Below, piece by piece: positions 9,128 to 17,132 of a stretch of DNA of 64,000 nt. Positions within the stretch are counted from its first letter, which is position 1. Every line of letters starts with the position of its first letter. Source of the DNA: Candidatus Hermodarchaeota archaeon (GTDB lineage Archaea; Asgardarchaeota; Hermodarchaeia; Hermodarchaeales; Hermodarchaeaceae); assembly GCA_016839805.1 (NCBI GenBank), contig JAEOTO010000032.1:114232-178231 (forward strand), written 5' to 3'. A program made the position numbers and the translations under genes. The notes below the pieces were generated by a model. The model saw nothing but the letters and a program-made list of their open reading frames with translations, was not told the origin of the DNA and did no database searches.

Positions 9128-9514
9128 ATGATGGGGTTGGCTGCGAAATCCTCCACCGAAGACTGGCTCTTCAATAGCTTACGTTCGACGCCGCAATTTC
9201 ATAATTTATTGTTTCACCTAGCTTATGCTTTTACTCAATTGGCTAGAGCACGCTTAACACAAAAACAACTTCACTTGCTGTTTGCGACCCGGCATACCCT
9301 TCGTTTTTATCCTGACCTTTCACCCACTGCACTGGCAGATTCTTTATCGAAGAAACTAGGGATGCCACTGAGTACAACCAAGTTTAACCTCACAATTCTC
9401 AAAGATGCAGGCTTGCTCGAAACAACGCCCACAAGTAACCGGCGAACTACGGCGCATTTGTCTTATGGTGGCCAACTTCTCACTCAACTTTTGCCCGAAC
9501 CAAAAATGGAGTAA
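9128..9514 (+). CDS. Small helix-turn-helix (ArsR/MarR-like) protein
   Basis: 128 residues. The C-terminal half (about 68-120) reads as a winged helix: LSPTALADSLSKKLGMPLSTTKFNLTILKDAGLLE then a wing-like SNRRTTAHLSYGG. The N-terminal half is helical. The first in-frame start is ATG 9128; a strong GGAGGTGA at 9102-9109 lies too far away (18 bp) and is instead ideally spaced for a 20-codon open frame at ATG 9115 that overlaps this start. Possibly a leader peptide; see findings. A hairpin followed by T-rich sequence lies just downstream. Confidence 0.65.
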   Translation: MMGLAAKSSTEDWLFNSLRSTPQFHNLLFHLAYAFTQLARARLTQKQLHLLFATRHTLRFYPDLSPTALADSLSKKLGMPLSTTKFNLTILKDAGLLETTPTSNRRTTAHLSYGGQLLTQLLPEPKME

Positions 9515-9528
9515 TTAATAATCGGACT

Positions 9529-9567
9529 ACGAGGGCTTTTCGAGTTGTCCTCGTGTCCATCTTTTTC
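9529..9567 (+). terminator. Hairpin plus T-rich tract after the HTH gene
   Basis: ACGAGG (9529-9534) pairs with CCTCGT (9549-9554) across a 14-nt loop, and the sequence CTTTTTCTTT follows at 9558-9567. It ends just before the convergent gap gene, so it may terminate the 9128 transcript. Confidence 0.4.
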
Positions 9568-9568
9568 T

Positions 9569-10573
9569 TTACAAGTGTCTGGCTACTAGCTGGGTTAACT
9601 CGACAAGTCTTTGGCTAAAACCTGCCTCATTGTCATACCAGGATACAATATGCGCGAAATTATCATTGAGGATTTCAGTGAGTTCGCTGTCAAAGATGGA
9701 TGAGTGGGTATTTCCAATTATATCTGTGGAGACAAGGGGATCTTCGTTATATTGGAGTATGCCTTTAAGATGAGATTCTGCGGCTTTTCGGAAGACTTGG
9801 TTGAGTTCATTCTTTGTGGTCGTTTTGTCGAGTTCGACGCTAAGATCAATAATTGATCCGTCTGGTACAGGTACACGGTAAGCCATGGCAGCAAGTTTGT
9901 CCTTGAGCTGTGGGAATAAGCGAATGATGGCTTTACCTGCTCCAGTTGTAGTAGGGATAATATTGATAGCTGCAGCGCGGGCACGACGGTAGTCCTTATG
10001 AACAGCGTCGAGCATGCGTTGATCGAGGGTATAACCGTGAATGGTTGACATGAATCCGCGTTTAATTCCATAGTTGTCCATGAGGACTTTAATCACGGGG
10101 GCAAAACAGTTTGTGGTACATGAGGCATTAGAGATAATGTGGTGGCTGTCAGGATCATAGGTGTTGTCATTAACTCCAAGGACAAACATGGCATCTTCAC
10201 CACGTCCAGGTGCTGAGATGATGACTTTTTGTGCACCTGCCTTCTGGTGCAAAGCGGCTTTGTCACGATCTCGAAAGACACCAGTGGCTTCGATGGCAAT
10301 GGCGACATCCAGTTTCTTCCAGGGGAGTTGAGAAGGATCTCGTTCTTGGAATATTTGTATTGAATGGTTATCGATTATGATTTCATCCTTTGTAACCTTA
10401 ATATTTCCAGGGTATTGCCCATAGATTGAATCGTAACGCAAAAGGTGTGCAAGAATTTGGGGGTCACCTAAATCGTTTGCTGCAACGATATCTAAGTCTT
10501 TGATTTTCAAAGCGCTACGGAGGAAGTTTCGACCGATTCGGCCAAGTCCGTTGATAGCTACTTTTACAGCCAT
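9569..10573 (-). CDS. gap: Glyceraldehyde-3-phosphate dehydrogenase, bacterial/eukaryotic class I type
   Basis: NAD(P)-dependent phosphorylating GAPDH of glycolysis/gluconeogenesis. The Rossmann start INGLGRIGRNFLR, the catalytic SNASCTTNC (about residues 148-156), the histidine in STIHGYT and the C-terminal SWYDNEAGFSQR are all intact, and 334 residues is the class I length. Most archaea instead use the very divergent archaeal GAPDH (class II) or GAPN/GAPOR, so this type implies gene transfer or a lineage that kept it. A strong ribosome-binding site (GGAGGAAT on the minus strand) precedes ATG. Confidence 0.95.
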   Translation of the reverse strand: MAVKVAINGLGRIGRNFLRSALKIKDLDIVAANDLGDPQILAHLLRYDSIYGQYPGNIKVTKDEIIIDNHSIQIFQERDPSQLPWKKLDVAIAIEATGVFRDRDKAALHQKAGAQKVIISAPGRGEDAMFVLGVNDNTYDPDSHHIISNASCTTNCFAPVIKVLMDNYGIKRGFMSTIHGYTLDQRMLDAVHKDYRRARAAAINIIPTTTGAGKAIIRLFPQLKDKLAAMAYRVPVPDGSIIDLSVELDKTTTKNELNQVFRKAAESHLKGILQYNEDPLVSTDIIGNTHSSIFDSELTEILNDNFAHIVSWYDNEAGFSQRLVELTQLVARHL

Positions 10574-10682
10574 AAAGTATTCCTCCAGGGGAGTGACGAT
10601 TCAATATTTTATGGCTATAAGTGTTTCCCGTATTTTTCATGTCTGAATTCTCGGTAATTTTGACAGTTTATCGAAGAGAGAA

Positions 10683-11030
10683 TTAAATTTGTTCAATAAT
10701 ACTCATAGGAAGAGTCTCACGGGCAAGAAGATAAACAAGTGAGAGGAGAAAAAGATCGAAGTCAGCAAGACCTTCGATATTTGCCCAGGGTTTTGACTCT
10801 AATGTGACACATAAAATTTTAGGTTCTTTTTCTTCTTGTAGTGCAGAAACATGGCCCATCTTTAAGTCGACTTCGAAGGTTGCTTCTTTTCGTTCAATGA
10901 GTAATCGATTCCCACGAATTGTGAAGCCTGCGTCTTTGAGAATTTGTTTGAGTCGTTCGAGATTACGACTTTGAGTGGGTTTCGGTTTTCCTGTCACTTG
11001 GAGGTCTCGTTTTCGTCGGAGATCGTGCAT
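10683..11030 (-). CDS. Hypothetical protein, 115 aa
   Basis: Not recognised. The frame stays open for about 27 further codons upstream of the ATG but holds no ATG, GTG or TTG, so 11030 is the likely start. The sequence is charged at the N-terminus and ends in a hydrophobic helix-rich stretch (LADFDLFLLSLVYLLARETL). It may be a small soluble alpha/beta protein; ITLESK-like beta strands surround a predicted core. It lies between gap and the roadblock gene, both on the same strand. Confidence 0.55.
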   Translation of the reverse strand: MHDLRRKRDLQVTGKPKPTQSRNLERLKQILKDAGFTIRGNRLLIERKEATFEVDLKMGHVSALQEEKEPKILCVTLESKPWANIEGLADFDLFLLSLVYLLARETLPMSIIEQI

Positions 11031-11185
11031 CCATTGTTCACTTTCAGCTTCATTAGTGTGATTTGGTTTCGAAGACCGTTTATTAGAACGAGAAGGAGGA
11101 TTGATAGAGATTCACACTCCAAGATGAAAGTCGATTCATTGGATAATTGGGAGCTTGGTGGAATAGATTTGCCTAACGAGAATTC

Positions 11186-11557
11186 TTACATGAATCCTCC
11201 GATATTTGCTGATGCCTTGGCGATTTCCACGTATGCGCCTTGAACATCACCCTGAGGAGAAACGTAGGCAATGACATATCCTTTGTCTCGTGCAGCAGTA
11301 ATAACGATTGAACCTTGACCGCGGACATTTGTTGCTACGAGATGATGGTCTGTTGCTTGGATTGTACTGTATTTGACTCCCTGAATGGTAATACTTGGAG
11401 GCTTACTTTGAACGGCTGAAAGGATTTCCGGACCTGCGACTGTCCAATTTGGAGTAGTGAAAAGCACAGTTCCATCAATTCTAATGACTGAGACGGCCAT
11501 AATTGTATTATCGACCTGCTGCATGTAGTTGATCCAGGCTTGAATATTATCCGACAT
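11186..11557 (-). CDS. Roadblock/LC7 domain protein
   Basis: Single roadblock domain of 123 residues starting at MSDNIQAW; a longer frame to 11656 adds unlikely sequence upstream of a GAGAGGTG ribosome-binding-like element. The pattern VSVIRIDGTVLFTTPNW, LVATNVRGQGSIVITAARDKGYVIAYV and a C-terminal helix is typical of archaeal and MglB-type roadblock proteins. These usually dimerise and act on small Ras-like or MglA-like GTPases. A second, double-roadblock gene sits next to such a GTPase at 51328-53760. Confidence 0.75.
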   Translation of the reverse strand: MSDNIQAWINYMQQVDNTIMAVSVIRIDGTVLFTTPNWTVAGPEILSAVQSKPPSITIQGVKYSTIQATDHHLVATNVRGQGSIVITAARDKGYVIAYVSPQGDVQGAYVEIAKASANIGGFM

Positions 11558-11643
11558 GTTATGCCAACACCTCTCACTGCAGGAGCGTAATTGATTTATT
11601 AAGACATTTTTGATATCGATAATAAAGGTTCTGGCGGAATGCC

Positions 11644-11925
11644 ATGATACAGCCACATGATAAGGGAACCTTACTCTTCATTCGAGTAAAGCCACGATCA
11701 AAAAGACAAGCCATTAAATTTGATGAGGAAACTATCTGTCAAGTTCACGTCAAGGCACCGCCAATACATGGCCGTGCTAATGCCGAAGTTAGAACTTTAG
11801 TAGCAAAATACCTTGAGATTTCACCAACAAAAGTGAAAATCGTATCCGGAAAAAAGGCTGAAAATAAGACTCTACTCATTGAGGGAATAACTCCAGCAGC
11901 GGTTCGTGCCGCTTTAACCAGGTAA
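11644..11925 (+). CDS. DUF167 (YggU family) protein
   Basis: 93 residues, full family length. Recognised by the core VKPRSKRQAI, VHVKAPPIHGRANAEV and KVKIVSGKKAENKTLLIEG. Structures of the family show a small alpha/beta fold; function is unknown. It is divergent from the roadblock gene (87 bp between starts) and its stop is 3 bp from the convergent DNA ligase stop. Confidence 0.9.
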   Translation: MIQPHDKGTLLFIRVKPRSKRQAIKFDEETICQVHVKAPPIHGRANAEVRTLVAKYLEISPTKVKIVSGKKAENKTLLIEGITPAAVRAALTR

Positions 11926-11928
11926 CTA

Positions 11929-13704
11929 TTATTTTCCGACCTTTTTTTGCGCTTCATAAGCTGTGATTATCTCGCTTACCGAGGTAGCTTCCTCTGGCGA
12001 TTTGTCATATCGCCATGTGCCATCAAAGCGTGGAAATCGGATTGCTAATCCCTCATTTGGTGCCACTTGATTAAATGCACAAGTATGCACCGGACTACGA
12101 GTAATTTCATCACCTACTACTTGAAATACTAGCACAGGATGAAACCACACATCCGCTTTCATCTTCGAATCTACCAAGGGATCCTTTTTGGTCAATAGGT
12201 GTTCTTGGAATCTTTCCGGAAGCTGTTCAAGTTCCTCGTCGCTAAATCCAGTACCGACTTTACATACTGTTTTGAATACACCACTTTCTTCATCACGAAC
12301 CGCGGCAAGAAGTGCGCCATAGGTTTTTGCCCGTCGCCCCCGACCCCAGAATGCCCCTACAACAACGAGGTCTACAGGACCAATAGCCTGTGCCTGATAA
12401 GATTCTTTCAGTTTCACCCAAAGCCAACTTCGTGCCCCTGCCCGGTATATGGAATCAGAGCTTGTTGATTTGATAATAAGGCCTTCACTCCCATGGTCCA
12501 GTGCAGTTCGGAACATATCTTCAATTTCACTAGTCGAAAAGAGTTCTTTTGCAGGAACCATGCGCGCATAATAACTTGTTTTAACAATATCCTTGAGGAA
12601 TTTACGACGTTCTAAATACGAATTTCGAGTTAAATCAGTACCATTAGCGTAAAGACAGTCAAAGAAGAAAAGCGCTACCGGAATCTCTTTTACCATTTCA
12701 TTAATTTTGTATTTTCGTCGCCGGCGCATTAGTACTTGAAATGGTAACAATTGTTTTGGATTATTTTTATCAACGGCTACTGCTTCCCCTTCTACTATAC
12801 ACGTTTTTGCGTTCAGATGCTTTTGAGCAATATGAATAACGTCGGGGTACATTGATGAGATTTCCTCGAGGCGACGTGAAAAAATCGTAATATCATTTCC
12901 ATCTTTATGGATTTGCATTCGTTCGCCATCAAGTTTCCATTCGCCTGAAAGTTTCCCTTCAAGTTTTTCTACAATTTCTTTAGGTGTCGATAATTTTTGA
13001 GCCGCCATCATCCGTATAGGTTTACCCAGACTTACTTCGACCAGCTCAACAGCTTGGAGCCCTTCAAAAGCAATTAGACCAGCAACGTATCCTAAATCAC
13101 TAGTAAGATTATAAGCCCGTTCAATCTTCTCCCGATGTTCCTTCCCACCAGCGAATGCAACGGCAAGTGCGTCAAGTACTGTCATCTCAGCAACCCCCAA
13201 CCTCAATGCCCCTGTTACTGTTCGAAGCAGATATCGCACTTCCAAGGGAACTGCGGCGTTGATTAGACCTGCTAAGGTTCGAATCTTGAAATCGGCACTC
13301 CCTGTTCCTTGAGCCGCTGCAATTTTAACTAAGGAACTGTAGACTTGTTGAATGTCGAGTGGGGCCTGGAATAGGGCTGCTTGGCGTTTTTCTTTAAGTA
13401 ATTGCTCACATGCAGTACCGATGTCCCCTGTTGTGTTGACAACTTCAGTGACTTGTTGATTCTTGATGCCCAGGGCAATGGCTATTGCGTTGATAGCCAT
13501 TTTCTCAGCGATACCGATTTCGGGTTTACCAGTCCAATCAGGATAGAGTTTTCCTTGTGTAAGATAAACGACCTGACTGATCGTTTCGGCGTTAGTAACT
13601 TGAGCTAGTTTTGTAAATAGTTCAACCAAGATGTCTATCATTTCTAATCGTTTTGCCGTAGTTTCCAATTGGTTGTAAAATTTGGAAAGTTCACGATACT
13701 GCAT
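11929..13704 (-). CDS. lig: ATP-dependent DNA ligase
   Basis: Seals nicks during replication and repair. The 591 residues have the archaeal/eukaryotic ligase I order: N-terminal DNA-binding domain (about 1-230; NAAVPLEVRYLLRTVTGALRLG), nucleotidyltransferase domain with the adenylated lysine in motif I KLDGER (near residue 258), motif FFDCLY, EGLIIKS (motif IV) and WVKLK (motif V), then an OB-fold with VCKVGTGFSDEEL. The C-terminus lacks an obvious PCNA-box of the usual QxxL type in the visible tail, though I cannot exclude one. Confidence 0.96.
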   Translation of the reverse strand: MQYRELSKFYNQLETTAKRLEMIDILVELFTKLAQVTNAETISQVVYLTQGKLYPDWTGKPEIGIAEKMAINAIAIALGIKNQQVTEVVNTTGDIGTACEQLLKEKRQAALFQAPLDIQQVYSSLVKIAAAQGTGSADFKIRTLAGLINAAVPLEVRYLLRTVTGALRLGVAEMTVLDALAVAFAGGKEHREKIERAYNLTSDLGYVAGLIAFEGLQAVELVEVSLGKPIRMMAAQKLSTPKEIVEKLEGKLSGEWKLDGERMQIHKDGNDITIFSRRLEEISSMYPDVIHIAQKHLNAKTCIVEGEAVAVDKNNPKQLLPFQVLMRRRRKYKINEMVKEIPVALFFFDCLYANGTDLTRNSYLERRKFLKDIVKTSYYARMVPAKELFSTSEIEDMFRTALDHGSEGLIIKSTSSDSIYRAGARSWLWVKLKESYQAQAIGPVDLVVVGAFWGRGRRAKTYGALLAAVRDEESGVFKTVCKVGTGFSDEELEQLPERFQEHLLTKKDPLVDSKMKADVWFHPVLVFQVVGDEITRSPVHTCAFNQVAPNEGLAIRFPRFDGTWRYDKSPEEATSVSEIITAYEAQKKVGK

Positions 13705-13835
13705 ATCTAATCGCCGATAATCAAAGGGGATTAGTAGACAAAAGGATACCTTTTGATTAAATAAGTACCAGCGGAAGTCTTTTGCCTCAGTGAATCCCTT
13801 TTCAGAGAAAGAAGTATCTTACGTCGTTTGTTGGT

Positions 13836-14957
13836 ATGAATCGTTGTGAAATTTGCCATCAAAAAATTGGTCTAGCAGAAGCTCTGCCAATCTGTGTCGA
13901 GTGTCTCAAAAAAGCCACAGAAGAATCTGAACGAATAGTTCAGGCTGCTCATAAATGGCGCCATTACTTGTTTGAATTACCTGAGGATGTTCCGCGCGCA
14001 GCCAATGGTGTGAAGTGTAGAATTTGTGCAAATGAATGCGTTATCCCTCCCAATGGCCTTGGTTATTGTGGATTACGAAAGAATGTTGCAGGGCATCTAG
14101 AAGGAAAGGTCACCGCGACACGGGCTTTAATGCATTATTACTTCGACCCCCATGTAACCAATTGTTGTGGATCTTATTTTTGTCCAGGCGGAACCGGCGT
14201 TGGATATCCCCAATGGGCTAAGAAGCCAAGAGCCGAATATGGTTATTCAAATCTCGCTGTCTTTTTCTATGGATGTAGTTTGGATTGTCTTTTCTGTCAA
14301 AATGCGTCTCACAAGCAAATTTCCCAGGGAACATCAATAGAGCTTGAAGCCTTTCTGAAAGTCATTGAACAAAATCTGAAAATTACCTGTGTTTGCTATT
14401 TTGGAGGATCACCTGAACCTCAACTGCCCTTTACATTACGGGTAATGGATGCATGTAAAACTCAGTTCAAAGACCGTTTATTACGTCAGTGTCTTGAGAT
14501 GAATGGCCATGGAAACCCCAAATTGATGAAGAAAATTGGAAAATGTGTCGAAGAAACGGGTGGAATAATTAAATTTGATCTCAAAGCGTTCTCGGATTCA
14601 GTTTACCGGGCACTTTGTGGTGTTTCGAAAAAGCCTAGCTTTGAGAATTTTAAGATGTTAGCTGATACCCTCTCCTTTGATGAAAGGGGCTATCCTCCAT
14701 TAATGGCAACCACGTTGCTGGTGCCACATTATGTTGATGAACATGAAGTCGCACAAATTGCTCGATTTATTAAAGAACTTAACCAGCCATCAATTGAATA
14801 CAGTCTATTGATTTTTCATCCACGTCATTTAATGAGTGATTTACCTGTTACCCCATTAGAACAAGCACAACGCTGCTATGATGCAGCAAAACAAGAACTT
14901 GGTAAGCGACCGCATATCGGGAATATCAATTTATTGTCTGGTCGGCTTCACCTCTAG
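13836..14957 (+). CDS. Radical SAM protein of the AmmeMemoRadiSam group
   Basis: 373 residues. An N-terminal zinc-finger-like region (CEICHQ and CVEC, residues 4-25) precedes a second cysteine cluster (CRICANEC) and the radical SAM motif CSLDCLFC (about residue 150), followed by the SAM-binding FGGSPEP. The layout matches the radical SAM partner of Memo and AMMECR1 in archaea; the Memo-like protein here is 10.6 kb upstream rather than adjacent. The substrate of the group is not established; it resembles pyruvate-formate-lyase activating enzymes but no glycyl-radical enzyme is nearby. Confidence 0.88.
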   Translation: MNRCEICHQKIGLAEALPICVECLKKATEESERIVQAAHKWRHYLFELPEDVPRAANGVKCRICANECVIPPNGLGYCGLRKNVAGHLEGKVTATRALMHYYFDPHVTNCCGSYFCPGGTGVGYPQWAKKPRAEYGYSNLAVFFYGCSLDCLFCQNASHKQISQGTSIELEAFLKVIEQNLKITCVCYFGGSPEPQLPFTLRVMDACKTQFKDRLLRQCLEMNGHGNPKLMKKIGKCVEETGGIIKFDLKAFSDSVYRALCGVSKKPSFENFKMLADTLSFDERGYPPLMATTLLVPHYVDEHEVAQIARFIKELNQPSIEYSLLIFHPRHLMSDLPVTPLEQAQRCYDAAKQELGKRPHIGNINLLSGRLHL

Positions 14958-14981
14958 GTTACGGAGCAGCGAAATTCTTAT

Positions 14982-15071
14982 ATGTCAGTGAAAGGTGCAA
15001 CAGCACCAATATTACTCAAAGAAGGTGACACACCAATATGTCACTTAGCGGTACTCCAATATTACTATTAA
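14982..15071 (+). pseudogene. Remnant of a thermosome 5' end (29-codon frame)
   Basis: ATG 14982 opens a 29-residue frame whose first residues, MSVKGATAPILLKEG, mirror the true thermosome start [14 protein letters not shown]. The DNA also matches: CCAATATTACT and AAAGAAGGT recur 56 bp apart at 15006 onward and in the real gene. The offset of 56 is not a multiple of three, so the copy is out of frame with the real gene and stops at 15069-15071, inside it. It is best read as the leftover of a tandem paralogue or a local duplication. Confidence 0.55.
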
Positions 15072-16663
15072 AAGAAGGTTCAAAACGTGAACGGGGCCGA
15101 GATGCCCAACGAAATAACATTATGGCAGCGGTCGCGATTGCAGAAGCTATTAGAACAGCACTCGGACCGAAAGGTCAAGATAAGATGCTTGTTGACAGCT
15201 TCGGTGATGTTACAATTACGAATGATGGAGCTACGATTCTAAAGGAAATCGACGTAGAACATCCTGCTGCAAAGATGATTGTTGAAGTAGCTAAGACCCA
15301 AGATGATGAAGTGGGTGACGGAACTACTTCAGCAGTTGTTCTGGCAGGTGAGCTCCTTAAACAGGCTGAAATGCTGATTGACCAAAAGATACACCCAACA
15401 GTGATTGTAGAGGGTTATCGCAAAGCAACTGAGAAAGGGCTCGATCTGCTAGATTCAATTGCTATAGAAGATTCCAGCATTGCGATGCTCAAGAAAGTTG
15501 CAATGACTTCTATGCAATCAAAGGTTGTATCAGAATTTCGTAAAGTGTTAGCTGATTTAGGCGTTAAAGCCATTCAACGTATCACTGATACTGTCGATGG
15601 TGAAAAGCAAGCCGATCTTGATAATGTGAAAGTGGAAAAGAAACCGGGTGGAACAATCCAGGACACAATATTTATCGAAGGCATCGTTCTTGACAAGGAA
15701 ATTGTCCATCCAGGAATGGCAAAATCACTTGAGAACCCGAAGATCGCTCTCATCCAAAGCGCCTTTGAAGTCGAGAAAACTGAATTCACTGCTAAAATTG
15801 ACATTCGCGAGGTTACTCAGATGCAGGCTTTTCTCGACGAAGAGGAGCGAATGCTTCGAGAAATGGTCGAAAAGGTCAATAAAACTGGTGCAAATGTCGT
15901 TCTTTGCCAAAAAGGAATTGATGACGTAGCACAACATTTCATGGCTCAAGAAGGTATTATTGCTGTTCGCAGAATCAAGGAAAGCGATATGGAAAAGCTA
16001 GCAAGAGCTACTGGCGGAAAACTCATCTCAAATCTTGATGATTTAACCAAGAAGGACTTGGGTACTGCTCAATCGATTGAAGAACGAAAGATAACAGATG
16101 ACAAAATGGTCTTTATCGAGGGCTGTAAAAATCCCAAAGCCGTTAGCATTCTTCTTCGAGGCAGCACAGATCTCGTCGTTGATGAAGCAGAGAGAGCTTT
16201 ACATGACGCCCTCTGTGTTATCCGAAACGTCGTAGAAGATGGCCGAGTTGTTTCAGGTGGCGGAGCTCCAGAAATTCATGTCGCAGTGCATCTACAAGAT
16301 TATGCTGAAAGTCTACCTGGACGTGAACAATTAGCCGTTCTCGCATTCGCAGAGGCAATGGAAATCATTCCGAAAACTCTAGCTGAGAATGCGGGTCTAG
16401 ACTCCATTGATATTATTGCTGAACTTAAGACTCGACATGAGAAAAAAGAAGTTAGCGCTGGTATCGATGGAATCAAAGGCAAAGTTGGAGACCTTGCAAA
16501 AGGAAATGTCTGGGAGCCTTTAGTTGTTAAACGCCAGGCTATTAAGTCAGCAAGCGAAGTGTCTCAAATGCTCCTGCGTATTGATGATGTCATCGCTTCC
16601 AAAGGCATGGATGCTGGTGGTCCACCTGGTGGTATGCCAGGTGGCGAAGACTTCGAAGACTAA
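15038..16663 (+). CDS. ths: Thermosome subunit (group II chaperonin)
   Basis: ATP-dependent chaperonin subunit of 541 residues that assembles as a double ring. Landmarks are [37 protein letters not shown], the ATPase [15 protein letters not shown] (about residue 88), a GGGAPE segment and the glycine/methionine-rich tail [15 protein letters not shown], typical of thermosome C-termini that project into the cavity. It begins 80 bp after the radical SAM gene and is followed at 28 bp by rpo6. Only this one intact subunit is in the window; heteromeric rings would need paralogues elsewhere. Confidence 0.97.
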   Translation: MSLSGTPILLLKEGSKRERGRDAQRNNIMAAVAIAEAIRTALGPKGQDKMLVDSFGDVTITNDGATILKEIDVEHPAAKMIVEVAKTQDDEVGDGTTSAVVLAGELLKQAEMLIDQKIHPTVIVEGYRKATEKGLDLLDSIAIEDSSIAMLKKVAMTSMQSKVVSEFRKVLADLGVKAIQRITDTVDGEKQADLDNVKVEKKPGGTIQDTIFIEGIVLDKEIVHPGMAKSLENPKIALIQSAFEVEKTEFTAKIDIREVTQMQAFLDEEERMLREMVEKVNKTGANVVLCQKGIDDVAQHFMAQEGIIAVRRIKESDMEKLARATGGKLISNLDDLTKKDLGTAQSIEERKITDDKMVFIEGCKNPKAVSILLRGSTDLVVDEAERALHDALCVIRNVVEDGRVVSGGGAPEIHVAVHLQDYAESLPGREQLAVLAFAEAMEIIPKTLAENAGLDSIDIIAELKTRHEKKEVSAGIDGIKGKVGDLAKGNVWEPLVVKRQAIKSASEVSQMLLRIDDVIASKGMDAGGPPGGMPGGEDFED

Positions 16664-16691
16664 CCAATTAACTAACCAAGAGGCGGAAGAT

Positions 16692-16940
16692 GTGCCAAAA
16701 AAGGGACCCAAAATTGGTCCTAAACGAATGACTCGATATGAAAAGTCCCGAGTAGTGGGAGCCCGCGCCCTTCAGATTTCTATGGGCGCACCCATTCTCA
16801 CACGTATCGATGCCAATCTTCATGATCCGATTCGGATTGCAGAGCTAGAATTGCTTAAGCGAGTCCTTCCCATAACAATTCGTCGCAAGTTACCTTCTGG
16901 TGCTTTTGAAGACGTAGCGTTAGTTGATCTCCTCGATTAA
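16692..16940 (+). CDS. rpo6: DNA-directed RNA polymerase subunit Rpo6 (RpoK)
   Basis: 82 residues from GTG 16692 (VPKKGPKIGPKRMTRYEKSR). The conserved core RMTRYEKSRVVGARALQISMGAPIL and IAELELLKRVLPITIRRKLP is that of archaeal RpoK/eukaryotic RPB6, which clamps the largest RNAP subunit. A longer reading from 16524 would run back through the thermosome gene and is rejected. The gene follows the thermosome by 28 bp and is probably co-transcribed. A strong hairpin lies 31 bp downstream. Confidence 0.92.
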   Translation: MPKKGPKIGPKRMTRYEKSRVVGARALQISMGAPILTRIDANLHDPIRIAELELLKRVLPITIRRKLPSGAFEDVALVDLLD

Positions 16941-16971
16941 CACTCTCCGTCTGCCTTTCTTTATTTTATAG

Positions 16972-17010
16972 TTCAATATTCTAGGTATCTTTCTGACCTA
17001 GTATATTGAA
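16972..17010 (+). terminator. Strong inverted repeat after rpo6
   Basis: TTCAATAT-T-CTAGGT (16972-16986) pairs with ACCTAG-T-ATATTGAA (16996-17010), 14 of 15 positions, around a 9-nt loop. It follows a pyrimidine-rich tract. It has no U-run after it, so it may be a processing or stability element or a small structured RNA rather than a simple terminator. The rest of the 192-bp gap up to 17133 shows nothing recognisable. Confidence 0.45.
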
Positions 17011-17132
17011 ATCATAGAAGGGGACACAAGGCTGTTAAGTTGTGAAATTAAATCATCGAAACGCTTTTTGCGTTCTTTATAGAAGCATTAAGCTACAAAT
17101 TAGTAGGTGCCTTTTTTGTTGGGTGTATCTAA

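Noticed and set aside
16524..16691. Extended Rpo6 reading
   Set aside because: It runs through the thermosome C-terminus in another frame; Rpo6 homology begins at the GTG at 16692.
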